This document shows positions 11,623 to 25,900 of a stretch of DNA of 64,000 nt, in pieces. The stretch is from the NCBI RefSeq assembly GCF_023053635.1, contig NC_086173.1, forward strand, positions 134,077,197-134,141,196, given 5' to 3'. Made by a program: the position numbers and the translations under genes. The notes below the pieces were generated by a model, which worked only from the letters and a program-made list of their open reading frames with translations, made no database searches and had not been told where the DNA came from. This DNA is from Elgaria multicarinata webbii (lineage: Eukaryota; Chordata; Lepidosauria; Squamata; Anguidae). Every line of letters begins with the position of its first letter. Position 1 is the first letter of the stretch.

Positions 11623-14600
11623 GTAAGTACGCCTTTTCTTGTTTTATTCTTAGAATCATCGAATCATACTGTCAGGGATAATCTAGCAGCTTCAGCATCA
11701 CAGAGATGAAAGATGGTGGTAACTGGTTTCTTTTCCAAACAGTTGGGAGCTTCTGTGGTTGGAATGATGGTTGGTAGCTTCTGTGGTTAAACTACTAGTA
11801 GTGGGTGCTTTCCCATTCAAAAATTATGTGATTCTTGTGTTTATCAGATTCTTGTAGTTATTTCAAACATGTTACCAAAGGGAATAAGTTTGTGGTTTTG
11901 CAAAATGTTGTCTGTAGGTTTTGGGGCTGAATTCACACTGACGCTTAAGGCTGTTTTAGAGTGAATGACTGATGGACTGCAAAGTAGTAGTGCTTTTAAA
12001 AAAAATGCACTGAGCAATTGACATACACCTGCGGTCCCCAGTGTGGTGGCCTGGGGCACCAGTGTGCCCACAGACACCTCACTTGGCACTCACCAAGCTC
12101 CCTGTCCCTCCTGATTTTTGTTTTATTTATTAACTGGGAGGCTGGCTTGCTGCAAAGTCAAGTGTTGCATTGCAGCGCCATCTTTATTTGGGTTCAGAAG
12201 TGTGATTTTATATTTTGGAGTTCAGACTCCACCTCTGCCTTGTATTTAGTTTCTTGGTAAATTATATTTCTCTTATTCTCATCAGTTTGCCTTCTGGGAA
12301 ATGAGTGTTTTATTATGCTTTACTATGAGTGTTTTACTATGGCAGCCATTTTGTCAAAGTGCCCTTGACACTCTCAAAATTCCAGAAGTGCCCACCAACC
12401 CGAAGAGGTTGGGGGTGACATACTCTATCCTAAGTACTTATTTGCTTGCTCAGATAAGGACCGTTAATTTGACAGATGCTAGGTATTTAATTTCACGTAG
12501 TATTACAGCCTTACAGCAACCTTCCCCATCTGATGCCCTCCAGATATTTTGGATTACAACTCCCAGCAGTCCCAACCAGTAGTGCCAATGGTCAGGAATG
12601 CTGGGAGTTGTAGTCTAAATCATCTGGAGACACCAGGGTGGGGAAGGCTGTCTTACACTAAAGAGTATAAATATTCATCTGTCCGGCGAGGTGATGTTTA
12701 CCCTGTCCTGGACGGGGTTGCACTCTCCCTAAAGGATCGGGTCTGTAGTTTGGGGGTGCTCTTGGATCCAGAACTGTCACTTGAGGCACAGGTGAACTCA
12801 GTGGCAAAGAGCACCTTTTATCAGCTTAGGTTGATATACCAACTACGCCCTTATCTGGACAGAGATAGCCTAGTTACAGTTATCCATGCTCTGATAACCT
12901 CTCGCTTGGATTACTGCAATGCGTTATACGTGGGGCTGCCTTTGAAAACGGTCCGGAAGCTTCAGCTGGTACAAAACAGGGCAGCCCGTTTACTAACAGG
13001 GACTGGCCGGCAAGATCACATTACGCCAGTCCTTTTCCAGCTTCATTGGCTGCCAGTCCAGGTCTGGGCCCGATTCAAAGTGCTGGTATTGACATTTAAA
13101 GCCCTAAACGGTTTGGGGCCAGGTTATTTGAAGGAACGCCTCCTCCCATATGTACCTGCCTGGACCTTAAGATCATCTACAGGAGCCCTTCTCCATGAGC
13201 CCCTGCCAAAGGAAGTGAGGCAGGTGGCTACTAGAAGGAGGGCTTTCTCCGCTGTGGCACCCCGGTTGTGGAATGAGCTCCCCAGAGAGGTCCGCCTGGC
13301 GCCTACACTGTACTGCTTTCGTCGCCAGCTGAAGACCTTTTTATTCTCTCAATATTTTAACACTTAATTTTAACTTAAATTTAAATATTACTGTTTTAAC
13401 TCTGTATTTTAATCTTATATCAATTTTGCTCTGTGGTTTTATCCTGGTTGTGCTTTTTATACTGTATTTTGTAATTGTGCTTTTAACCTGTTGGTTGTTT
13501 TATTATGGTTTTAATGTTTGTGAACCGCCCAGAGAGCTTCGGCTATTGGGCGGTATAAAAATGTAATAAATAAATAAACAATAAATAAATTATGCGTAGA
13601 TTTGGAAATATGTACACATCTTTTCAGTTATTGATTTGAAGTGCTTACAGTACAGGATTTTTCTGCAGATCTTTTGATAGTTTAATAATTACTTGGAAGT
13701 TGATTATAAATTGCTGTAATACCATCCCATTTTAAATGGAGATTTTGTGTCTACAGAAACACTTGAAGAAATTAAAAGGCTGTTGGGGCTATGAGAAATC
13801 ATGCAAGCCAGAAAACAGGTTCGGATATCCAACGTGTGATTATGCTGAAGTAGGGTGGTAAGTATGCACACAATGTGTGGAGCGTAATTGCAGGTATATT
13901 CTACCCCCCCCCCCAAATGTTCAATTCATTTATGTTGTAAAGTTTATGCTAAAATGTGCTTCCAGTATTTGGATAAATGCCAAATGTGTGTAAATGTTGT
14001 GAACCAGTTTGGTCTAGCGGTTAGAGTCTCAGTGTAGGAGTGGGGTGACCTGGGTTCAAATCCTCACTCAGCAATGAAGCTCACTGGGTCACCATCAGCT
14101 ACTTCACAGGATGATTACGAGAATAAAATGAGTGTGAGAGACAACCATTCAGCTCCTCTGAGGAAGGGTAGGATAAAAATTGTAACTGTCCATCAGCTTT
14201 TGTCACATTTCATACTGAGGCCAATGCTATAAGATCCATGTTACTTTCAAATTGTTTGTTTTATGCCAATTTCACATGAAGTTCAATACTGAAGGAGTAT
14301 TCTGCCCCAGGGAGGCTTTTCAGAAGCCATGCTTCTGATAATGCAGGAAGGACATTGATCCAGATCTTAATAGAAGAATCTTCATGAAAACTAAAATTTG
14401 AATCACCCCTGTGTTGAGCTAGAGACAGTCTAGAAACTTGCCTTCTTTAAATCATGGGCGCAGGATCATATGCACAGCTTGAGGGTTCTTGGGTATGTCG
14501 CTTGGGGGTCAGGTGGGGGTGGCGGCCAGGACTACCTTTGTCCAACTTTGGTTGGTATGCCGGTTGCATCCCTTCCTGGGGAAGGTGGATCTGGCTACAT

Positions 14601-17600
14601 GGATCCATGCCTTAATTACTTCACATTTAGAATACCGTAACACACTCTACATGGGGCTGACCTTGAAGACTGTGGATGAGTTCGCATGGCACAACAACCC
14701 GCCCTAGTGAAAAAGCCACATAGTGTAGGTTGTCTGTGAGACAACCCATGATGAGCCTGACAGGTGATTGATCTTACTGTGGGTTGTTCTCCCCCTCCTT
14801 CTTCCTCGGTTCTCCAGATGGCTCTGGCAGGTATCCCAGGGGGAGTTGGTGGCTGAACACATCTTCCCTGCTGCCAAATCCCCCTCCCCACTCCACGTTC
14901 CCTGGCTTATAAATAAGTAATTTTGGGCCCTGACATTTGCGCAAATGGGGCCAAAAATTTAAAAAATGTCTTCCTGATTTTTTAATATTATTTTTTTCTC
15001 CCAGTTTATTGGTGTTGTGAAAGTGGACTTTTACAGCTGTCAAATTATATACAGCCTTGCTTTGTATGTTTCAGTTGTCAAAAGGAACTCAGTGTACAAG
15101 ACATTTGACAAGAAGGGACTGCATATAGGCGACTTTGACATATAGGTCTGAGTCAGCTATACAGTAAACCTACAGCATAGCCTATTGCAGACTATTGTGA
15201 TGGGAGAATAGCTTATGGCAGCTGTGCAATGTTCCCACTGTTAATATTTCAGGTCAGAGTTAGGGCTGAGGCTGGTTTGGATTCTCAGTCAAATATCTCC
15301 CATACTAAAGATCAATCTTCTTATTTTGCTCCCTTAGATTTCCTCCCAGGCCAAATCTAGCACTCAGTTGTATGTAGAAGCCTTGTGCTGGCTGAACTTT
15401 TACTTGAAAAATTTAACTGAACTAAAAGAAACATTGTAAATGAATGCATATAGGCTAGTTTGACATGTAGGGCTGAGTCTAGTATACAATAAACCTACAG
15501 TGTAGCCTATTGCAGACTAAAATTACAGCAGGTACTTCATTTTTTGATGCTAACTTTTCCCCTCTGAGCACCTTCAGCCACAGGGCCTGTTCAGACAACA
15601 CACTAAGCCATTGTTAGGCTGCTGTTGCAGCAAATGGTTAGTAAGCATGTTTAAACTGTGCTTATGTAGCCACCATGGTTAGGAATGGTTCACACAACAT
15701 GCGAAGCCGTAATGTTTAACTGCTGCAGCTTAGCGTCTCATCTGAACAGAGTCAGTGGCTCACGTAACACAAATCCATCAGAGATAAAACTACAATAGTT
15801 TGTTGCAAGGTTCCACTTGTTAGTACCTTATTCTGTTAAACATCTCCAACATTTAGAAGAACCCCACATCTCCGGTAACTACCAGTTTCTACCCCATACA
15901 CCTAGAAACTCTTTGTGCACTCTAGCAATCATTTAAGCCTCTAGGCTTTTTCCATCCATAGCCAGAATAGTTGAAGGAAGCCCTTTTCATTGCCTTGCAC
16001 AGCCTCACAGCGTTGTGAGGCTGTGCAGTTGAATCTATTGGCCTGATGTTCTGCTATAGTTTGTTTGTTTATTTATTTATTTATTTATTTATTACACTTA
16101 TATACCGCTCCCATAGCCAGGGCTCTCTGGGCGGTTTACAAGTTAAGGTTGGCATTTTCTTAAAGTGATGCTTTTGCATATTTTATACATGCCAGGGCTA
16201 CAACCATTGAGGAAGCTCAGCATGTGTTCTGGAAGCAAGCTGACTTTGGCTATGTCAAAGAGAGGATAAATGAGGTGAAGATTCACTGCAAACCTAAGGC
16301 AATGGTAAGTGTCTTGATATATACTCAAAAAGTTATTTTCTGATGCAACATTCCACCTTCTCCCAGTTCTTTAAAAGGTGATTGTTCTTTGTCATTCTCA
16401 TGCAGGGAGATTCTTCGCTTGAATGCTCTCGTTATCTTCAGTATTGCAGAGCAACAAATTTGTACGTTGATTTAAGAACTCCAGAGAGGAACCATGATAG
16501 GTCTGTGGCTTGCTTATATTCTACAAAGAAATTTTGCTAAGCAAGTCTGCTCCTCCATAGAAGACCAAGGACTTGTTTTCTTGTTCTTTCACAATTGTTG
16601 TTAATATATCTATACCTGTAAAATAAGGAAACAGAAATCTGCAGACCTATGATCATTCAAGGATGATGTCTGGGAATCAGTCCTTTTCTATTTTTAAAGG
16701 GGTGTCTTAGTGGTCCTCATGGTTGTAGAGGAAAGGGTTATGTGTGACTGGTCTCTAAGAAAGCTCAGGGATCAGAAGTAATAAGTTGCACTTTCTCTGG
16801 CAGATGGGTTTTACTCACTTGGAAAACCTTAGGGACACAGGAAGCTGTATCATATGAGTCAGACCAATGATCCATTTTGCCCAGCATGGATCACTCTATC
16901 AGCAGTTGTTCATGGTCTCTGGCTAAGGTCTGTCACATCGCCTACTATCTGATATTTTTAACTGGATATGCCCAGGATTGAACCAGGGGCATTCACTAGG
17001 TTCACACAACACACTAACTCAGTGGTTGAATGTGGATTGTTTGTTGAAACATGGTTTAGCATGTTGTCTGAACACAGGACATATTTTGGAGGATGGCTTG
17101 TTAATCATGCAGTGTGACTTATTTTTCTCAAACAAGCCACTTCGAAAACCCATGGTTTGTCGTTGGGTTGTTCATGGTGGTTAACAAGCCACCCTGTGGA
17201 AAATCTCCTGGGGTCAGGCAACACGGTAACCCACACTCAACAAGCAACCCACACTCAGCCAATGAGTGTGGCTTAGCATGTTGGGTCAACAGCCCCATAG
17301 TATTAATTAACTGCAGTTTCTGGTGATTTCCTTCTGATTTTGTCCTTGTGACTACGTACACAAACAAACATTTGCGGGAGGGATATGAACAGAAATTCAC
17401 AACATAACATGGATAAGGAAGAACACAGTCTTTAAGGGACTGCAGCATAGAAATAGTACAAATTAAAGACATTTTTCTAAATTCAAAAAGGTATTTTCAG
17501 AATTTGTAGGAGGAACAGAATAATTAGAATGAGAGCGTTTCCCAGGAGCCAAACTGGTATGTTGAAAACATGAGTTGAGAGGGGCTGTGTAGTATGGTGA

Positions 17601-20600
17601 GCACATCCTTAGATGGTAATGTAATGGGTTCAGCATTCTCTTTACTTAACACACAGCATGCATCTAGCCTACAATCCAACCCACATAGCTAAAATGGCAT
17701 CCTCAATTTGGTTCAAATGGAACACTGCATAGATCCATGCACCCCATGTTTCGGATATAACACTGGCAATGCAATCCTACTATAGGACAGAAGTTTGTCC
17801 TACTATATTCATTGAGGCTTACTCACAAGTAAGTTTATTTCGGATCGTAGCCTTAGACTGCAAACCTGTGCACATGGGAGTGATCCCTATTGAGTACTGT
17901 GAGGTTTACTTCTGAGTTAAGATGTGTAGAATTGCACTGTTATGGGAATTAGCTTTTAGTTACCACTTAGGGATTCTATTAAATTAAGCAGTAAATATTA
18001 CTACTAATAAATAAATATTACTACAAATAAATAAATAAATAAATAAATGTTTAAGTATGTTGCTAGTCAATGCCAAACACTATCATATTGAAGCATCTTG
18101 CATAGTAGTTCAGTCTAGAACTGCCTCTTGCTTTAAACTTGTTTTTTACCTTCTATGAATAGTAGGTATTTTTTGTGAACCGCCCAGAGAGTTTCGGCTA
18201 TTGGGCGGTATAAATAAAATTTTAATTCTTTCTTACATTAGATTTAATGAAGACTTCTTCAAGAGGGGCCAAATTGGAGGTCACTGCACACTGGACGTTC
18301 AAAACTTCCTTGCTGAAGGGCAGCGGAAGAGCCCTCTACAGTCTTGGTAAGACTTCTAGCTATAACCTCTCTCTAATTTCTCCATGACAGAACATATCTG
18401 CAGAACAGGTCAAGGTTGGGAATATCTGCCAGGACTGTGCAAGGCTGGGAATTCCCTTTCTCTCCTATTCCCACAGATCATAACTTGGTGTTATTGTTTA
18501 AGGAAGGAAAAGGCCTCTGTAACGGCAGAGCAGTGGCACAATGATTGAAACGAGACTTAGGATATTAGCTCAGAGAAGTGGATCACTGTGGTAACCATGC
18601 ACACTCAAATGAGATCTGGAAAATGAATAAGTGCTCATTGGGAACAGACCTTGGTATAGGTGGGGCCTGTACTCTGTAACCTGTTCTCTGTGGCTCCATC
18701 ACACGTAATTCCCCCCCACCCCCGCTTTGTCTCCTCGGGATTTTTGTGTGTGTTTTTACCTCCAATGCTCTTCTACTCCACTCCACTCCACTCCACTCCA
18801 CTCCACTCCACTCCACTCCACTCCACTCCACTCCACCCCTTCTCTTTCTCCCTCCAGTTCATTGGTTGTGCCTTCCCCTCCTTTAACAAGACAGGTCCTG
18901 TCAGATGAGTACTTCAACTGGACCGCCTTTCTGCCCAGCAAAAATGGAACAACCCTTTAGTCTGGCTCTTTGGGGGCATCAAGGGAGTACAATCCTGTCT
19001 CTGCAGAGATTCAGGCATTGTACATTTTTTTTAAAAAAAAACCTTTCAAGCCTAGGATGGAAGGTTTGGGTTTTATATTGAGGCTTGGAGCTGGCTGCTG
19101 GGAGAGATTGCTTTTCCCTGCCAGGACCTGATGCAATCCATTCAAGCCAACAGCAAGGCTCCCATCACGGCACATGCCCCCAACAAAGGAAAACACATTT
19201 AGGGAAAATAATCCAGACTTTAGGCGTCCTAGAAAAAGATAGAAAAGGTTGGGGAAGAAGTGGGGTGTCAGCAGGACAGGCATGGCATCATGTGAGTACC
19301 GTGTAGCAAATCCGCACACCAGGCATGGTGAGAGTGCACTAAATTGCTGGTGTGATGGAGCGCAAAGATCCTTGCTATTAGTTTCTTGCATCCAAGAATG
19401 CTGTTTCTTGAGCTTCAGCACCCCAATGTTATGTGACAAACATCTTGCTAACCAGTGCATGGTATCGAGACCATATTGCACTTTGAAATACTTGCACTGG
19501 TTGCCAGTTGCTTTCTGGGCTCAGTTCAAGGTGTATATTTTAACGTTTAAAGCTCTAAATGGCTTAGGACTGGGTATCCAAGGGATTGCCTGTCTTGTTA
19601 TTAACCTGTTGGGTTATTAGGATCTGCAAGAGAGGCCCTTTTGAGGACACCATTACCCACAGAGGCCCATTTGTCAGAGACACATGACAGAGTTTTCTTC
19701 TGTGTTGCTCCCAAACTATGAAATGCACTTCCTTAAGAATTGTGCTTGGCCCTCCACTCTTTTGGCTTTGAGAAAGGGTGTGAAGATGCATCTCTTTAAT
19801 TTTGACTTCTAAATTATATAATTTTGTTAATATGTTTAATGGCTTGTGATTTATAGTTTTATGTTTTTTAATTGTTGTGCACCACCTTTATGCCTTTTTT
19901 TTTGGTAAAAACAATGCAATTTATAAATCATCATCATTAGATTGGAGTTTCAAAAGCCATTTGCATGTTGCATGGGGTGGCTACTGTTTGAAGTTAGAAA
20001 GAAACATTTGGGCACTCTTAAAATAGTTTTGGCTCTGAGGCTTTGCATTCAGGTACGTTAAAGCATATCTTTGTTCAGTAACAATTTCGTATAGAACTTT
20101 GTCCTAAAGCAAAGCTTGTGTCAGCCCTTGCAAATCTTCATATATCTTGGAAATAGGAGTTGTTGTTGTTTTTTAAAAAATAACAGTAGGGTGACCATAT
20201 GAAAAGGAGGACAGGGCTCCTGTATCTTTAACAGTTGCATAGAAAAGGGAATTTCAGCAGGTGTCATTTGTTTATATGGAGAACCTGGTGAAATTCCCTC
20301 TTTATCGCAACAGTTAAAGCTATAGGAGCTATACTAGAGTGACCAGATTTAAAAGAGGGCAGGGCACCTGCACTTTTAACTGTTGTGATGAAGAGGAAAT
20401 TTCACCAGGTTCTCCAGATATACAAATGACACCTGCTGAAATTCCCTTTTCAATATAACTGTTAAAGATACAGGAGCACTGTCCCTCTTTTCATATGGTC
20501 ACCCTAAATAACAGGCCACTTTCAAATACATCCCTGCTACCACAGGAAACCTCATGCCTTAGCCCCATTAAGTAAATTTAGTTGCCCCATTAAGTAAATT

Positions 20601-22618
20601 TAGTTGCCCCCTCACCAAAAGCCTTGAGCATTATCAACTTATGACCTGAGCAACTGATAATACTTCATGGAGGAAACCTGCTAGAGTTGTTAAATGGATC
20701 CTGCTAATTGGTCTCAAATTCTATCTGCCTTGTGTCTGCACTACAGTCATTAATAACTCATGTCTTTGCTGAAATGTCTTGAAAATCATGGTCAACGCAT
20801 TTGACATAAGCCTCAATGTATTCAAATTAACTGGATCTGGGAAACACGGACAGAGGAGCGTTCTCTCTTGAAACTTTCCCCAGCTCTTGATTTATAGATC
20901 AAAGATTCTGCTTGCTCCTGAGATCAAAGGCAGAGTTTAACCTTTTGAAGCCTTACTGCAGAAGCTTCAGTTACAATTAAAAATAATTTTAATTGTGAAA
21001 CTTTGTCAAACTTCACTGATATTGTTAAGAGAAGTCTGCATGGTGCATAGCTTAAATGATCAACCCTGGATATGTTTTTGCAACGTCTATTAAATGACTG
21101 TAAAATGACAGGTTTGCTGAGCTCCAGACTTATACAGAACTGAACTCCAGCTCTATGGAAGATGGCAGTTGTGATGTCATTATTGACAAGTCAACGTATT
21201 TCATGAAGTTTGATGCAGGTACAAGATATTTCTATGTTTCTGAACTGTACAGTATAATAACAATAGCCTTCCACTCTCTGCGTCATAAGATGAGATACTT
21301 ATGTTTCTATAAGCTGCAAGTATGTTCTGTTTCAGAGTATCGGCTTTGATTTAGAGTCAACAGGGCACCTCTGAAGAAGCCAGTACAGTTTTGGCATGTG
21401 CTGGTTCTCATGACTGCTAATGGTGTGGCAACCACTGCTCTTGTTGCATTTAACCAACTGATGGCATATTCAGAGGTGGCCATGTGCAGGTCACTGACAT
21501 GCATAGTACTCTGCATGTATTCCATTGCTGTTTAGCATTTGCCAGATACATTGAAGGGCAGGCTAGAAGTAATTTGTTCTGTGTGTCTGGGTAGCCTGAA
21601 CCACTTCCATGGATGTCGGTACACAGATGGAAGTCAATGGTAGCAAGCATCTGCCATGCCATCACTGACATACATTGGCCTGGTTCAGATGACACTCTGG
21701 ACTTTGTGGTTAGCTTAATCATGTTTAGCTGTGCTTAATGCTAACCACATCCCGAATGCTTGCAGACAACACTTTTAACCCTTTTGTGGTTAAGTTTTCC
21801 TTAGTGTGCCTAACCACAATGGCCTCGTGCAGACAACACGCTAAACCATGCTGCTTAACCACAAAATGGTTAAGGGAATGCATAATGAATTCCCTTAATC
21901 ATTTTGTGGTTAAGCAGCATGGTTTGGCGTGTTGTCTGAACTAGGCCATAGTGGTTAACGGGGCAGATGGTTAGGGAAAACGTGTGTCAGACAACACCGT
22001 AAATCATGGTTAAGCATTCCATTAACCATTTTGTGGTTAAGTAGCATGGTTTAGTGTGTTGACTGAACGGGGCCAATGTTTCTTTTTTTGGAAAACGTCT
22101 TGGTGCCACAAATGATTCTTTGGTCTTAGACTATTCCTAAGACTTTGGAGCTGAGGTCAGGGCCTATTCCTAGTCAGAGCCAATGTTCTGATTAACATGG
22201 TTGAATGTAAGCAGGTTGATTGGATTGAATGGTGGTCCTAGTTCTTTTAAAACTTAGAACAGCGATCTGTTTTCAAAGTCTTGCCTATCCTAAATTAGGA
22301 CAATTAAAATGCAAAGGTTCTTCTTCTCCAAAGGCAATTGAGCCATTTAATATACTGATTACTGCTATAATAAGAATGTTTAATATCAATGTAGCACTTT
22401 CCCTACATGCTCAAAACACTTCACATAATTTTCAGCCATCCTACTGACAGGTCTGAACAGTAGGCTAATGTTATTAGACTCTTACAACCTCCAGAGAAAA
22501 TTATAGAGGTGGCTGAGGCTCAGAGATAGCAAGGTGTCATTTCAATGAGAGGCTTCCCAGCTTTCTCGCCTTACCTTTGAAACACCTGTGCTATATGAGC
22601 ACTCTTCTATGTAGCTGC

Positions 22619-22679
<61 letters not shown>

Positions 22680-22945
22680 TCAAAGGGTTTTGGAGTTTTT
22701 ATTGTGTAATTTTCCCAATCAAGAGTACAAAGAAATGGAATCCACAGTATTTCCATTTTTTATAGACGCCACTTACAGAGACTGTAGTAGAGGTGATGCT
22801 TGAAACCATGGCTTCCAGACCCAAGTCTCATGCTCTGGACTATACTGGCTCCATCTGCCTCTCTTTCCACTTCCCGGCCTTATGATTTTAGAGCAAAATT
22901 TATGTAGGAGATTCATGGCCAAATTCTTGTCTGTCTGTCTGTCTG

Positions 22946-22977
<32 letters not shown>

Positions 22978-25900
22978 TCGAAGTGCAGTCTGTATGCATG
23001 TGCAAATGCTGCCAATTTGATTGGAACAGCAGTGTTTAAACCTTCTCCCTCCCCTCTCATGCAGTATCATTATTCTGATCAAATTAGTTGCCCTCTATGG
23101 CTGCATTTCATTAAAAAACCACACACACACACATACACATACAATTAACAGCTTGTGGAAATCCAGTCACACAACTGTGTAGAGTTTGGCCTCTGTACAG
23201 TTTCTCTTAAGTAACATGACTTCTGAGCTTCTAGAGAAAACCCTGAGTCTTGATCCAAAATTTGAACCAATGGGTCAGCTTTGTTGTGAATATTGTCAAA
23301 GAAGGCGCACATCTCTTTCATTGGAAGAGGTGTCATTGTGGAGTGCTTCTGTCCTGGGCAGAAACTGGCTATTTGCATGTCCCTCTTACCTGGGTTTGTT
23401 TCTAGCGTTGCTACTTTGCTGCTGCTTCCCCCTCTCTCTTTTAATGTTGCTGATTGTCGTTTCTGTACAGATAAGGTATATTTTTATCTGTTCCTTTATT
23501 TTATGAATGAGTGTTGGCTGCCTAGCAAATCTGTGGGTCTGGAAGGGTAGGGGAAACACTTTAATAGGCATTACTCAGAAAAAGCTCATAAACCCAATTG
23601 AATGTACACTTGCCCTTGCAAGTAAGACTTCCATCCAACGTTTGTATGCATCTTAGGACTTGCACCTTCATCAAAAGTACCTTAAATTTGAGGGATGGCC
23701 TTGAGATGTTTACTCTGTAAAAGTAACAGAAAGTCTGAGCAAATGCAAGGGCCAGGATTACTCTAACCTTTAATTTTCCTCCTCCTCCTTTCAGGTGTTA
23801 ATATGTACCACCATTTCTGTGACTTTGTCAATCTTTACATCACTCAGCATGTTACAAACTTATTCAGCACAGATGTCAACATTGTCATGTGGGATACTGT
23901 AAGTAAGAGCTTTTGTTTACAGCATAACGATGTTCGTAAAATATAGCGTGCTCCTCATTTGATATGACCTCATTTTGTCTGATGCACTACACTATTAGCA
24001 AAAGTCTAGTTGTTTCTACTTGTGGTAGATGGATATTACTATAACAATAAATAATAATAATATATTTATTTCTTACCCGCCTCTCCCTTTGGATTGAGGC
24101 GGGGAACAGCATTAGTACAAGAATCAACACATCTTAAAAATACTTGATTTCACATTCACCTGGGTCTGGGTAGGCCTGCTGGATATATACTATATATATA
24201 TACTATGGCATATATTGTATATAATCATTGTCATATGATTAAGTAGAGTGTTTTTCTAACAGAGCTCTGCCCAAGGGCTAGGATTTGTTTTTTTTGGGTG
24301 GCAAAGGGGCTAACTGTCTTCAGTCCTAGCACTCCTTTTTGGCTTCCTCTTTAGAAGCGTTGTTGTTGTTGTTGTTGTCGTTCCTCCACTATTTTTGACA
24401 TACCCATTTCCCTCACCTCTTACCTTGTAAATGCAGTACAGACACACATTTTGCACTACTCCACTTGCATTACTCCACATTTACAATATTGTGACTAAGG
24501 GGAATAACACATGATTCTGTCCATTAATCACTAGTGTGGCAGTATTTTAAAGTCCATGTGGTTGTGTGTCTGTGTGCATGTGCACACATGTCAGTTTATA
24601 TATTTATATTTATTAGCGGTATTTTATGCTACCCCATTACTAAGATTCTCTAGGCAATAAAAATACAACTGCCATACAAAACATATCATAGCAGAGAGTG
24701 ATATCCATAAAATCAATGCAGACAGGTTTTAAAACTTTAAAAGCTGGAAAACTTCAAAAGCTCCTGAAAGAGCCCTTTAAAAACAGCTGGACAGCCATTT
24801 GTCAGGGATGCTTTAAGGTGGATTCCTGCATTGAGCAGGGGGTTGGACTCGATGGCCTTATAGGCCCCTTCCAACCCTTCTATTCTATGATTCTATGGTG
24901 TATATGTAAGCCAAGCCATTTAGGGCTTTAAAAGTTAAATCCTGAACTCTGAACAGGGCTCAGCGTAGCTGACAAAGCACTGGTGTAAATGTATGCAATC
25001 ATCCAGTCTCAGTTAACAATCTTGTAATCTCCGGTAGTTCAAGGAACTGTCCACATACTTTTACCAGGCTTCCCAGTGTTCTTGTATATATGTATGTAAA
25101 CCATTTATATACCGCCTCATCTGCCAAAAACTCATCAAGGCAGTGTACACCTGTTTAAAATGATAAAACTGTAAAGCAGTAAAAAAACAAGACTATATAT
25201 CCCCCACTCTGTCTTCCATCCTACCCTTCAGGACCTTGCATTAGGAAATCCAGCAGTGCCTGTAGTAGAGCCTCCGGGGAACCAGTACTTTTTCCACTAC
25301 TGATGCTGCTCCTTGGCATGGCCTGTGGTTCTAATGGTTTCTATTTTACACAGTTTTCCATCTAGTATTAGGGTTCTCCATAACAGTACTGTCAGTGGCA
25401 TTTATTAGATTACTGCATTGCGCTCTACGTGGGGCTGCTTTTGAAGACGGTTCGGAAGCTGCAGCTTGTGCAAAATGCAGCAGCCAGATTGATAACTGGA
25501 ACCAGAAGGTTTGAGCATATAAGACCCACTCTCGCCCGCTTGCATTGGCTGCCTGTGTGTTTCTGAGCCCAATTCAGGGTGCTGGTTTTAACCTATAAAG
25601 CCTTACATGGTTTGGGACCACAATACCTGACGTAACGCCTCTCCTGACGTGACCCAACCTGTTCACTATGCTCAACATCTAAGGTCCTCCTCTGGGTGCC
25701 TACCCCGAGGGAAGCTCGGAGAATGGCAACCAGGGAGAGGGCCTTTTCAGTGGTGGCTCCTCAATTATGGAATGATCTCCCTGACGAGGCTTGCCTGGCA
25801 CCAACATTGTTATCTTTTCGGCGCCAGGTCAAGACTTTTCTCTTCTCTCAGGCATTTAACAGCATATGCTGAGTTTTTTAACTGACCCCAGAATAGTTGT

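Noticed and set aside
12549-13367. 272-codon frame as a possible host gene
   Set aside because: The translation is the C-terminal part of an L2-clade LINE ORF2 and begins inside an adjoining MITE.
14003-14080. A tRNA gene suggested by intact A and B boxes
   Set aside because: The body continues into a SINE with a LINE-type tail, and the sequence does not close into a cloverleaf with an acceptor stem that I can see.
18583-18960. Frames with HSTPL or EWSGV repeats
   Set aside because: Products of the CTCCA pentanucleotide array.
24601-24700. A reversed L2 tail ('TTATTAGCGGTATTTTATGC')
   Set aside because: Only a few bases match the hairpin; too weak to list as a feature.
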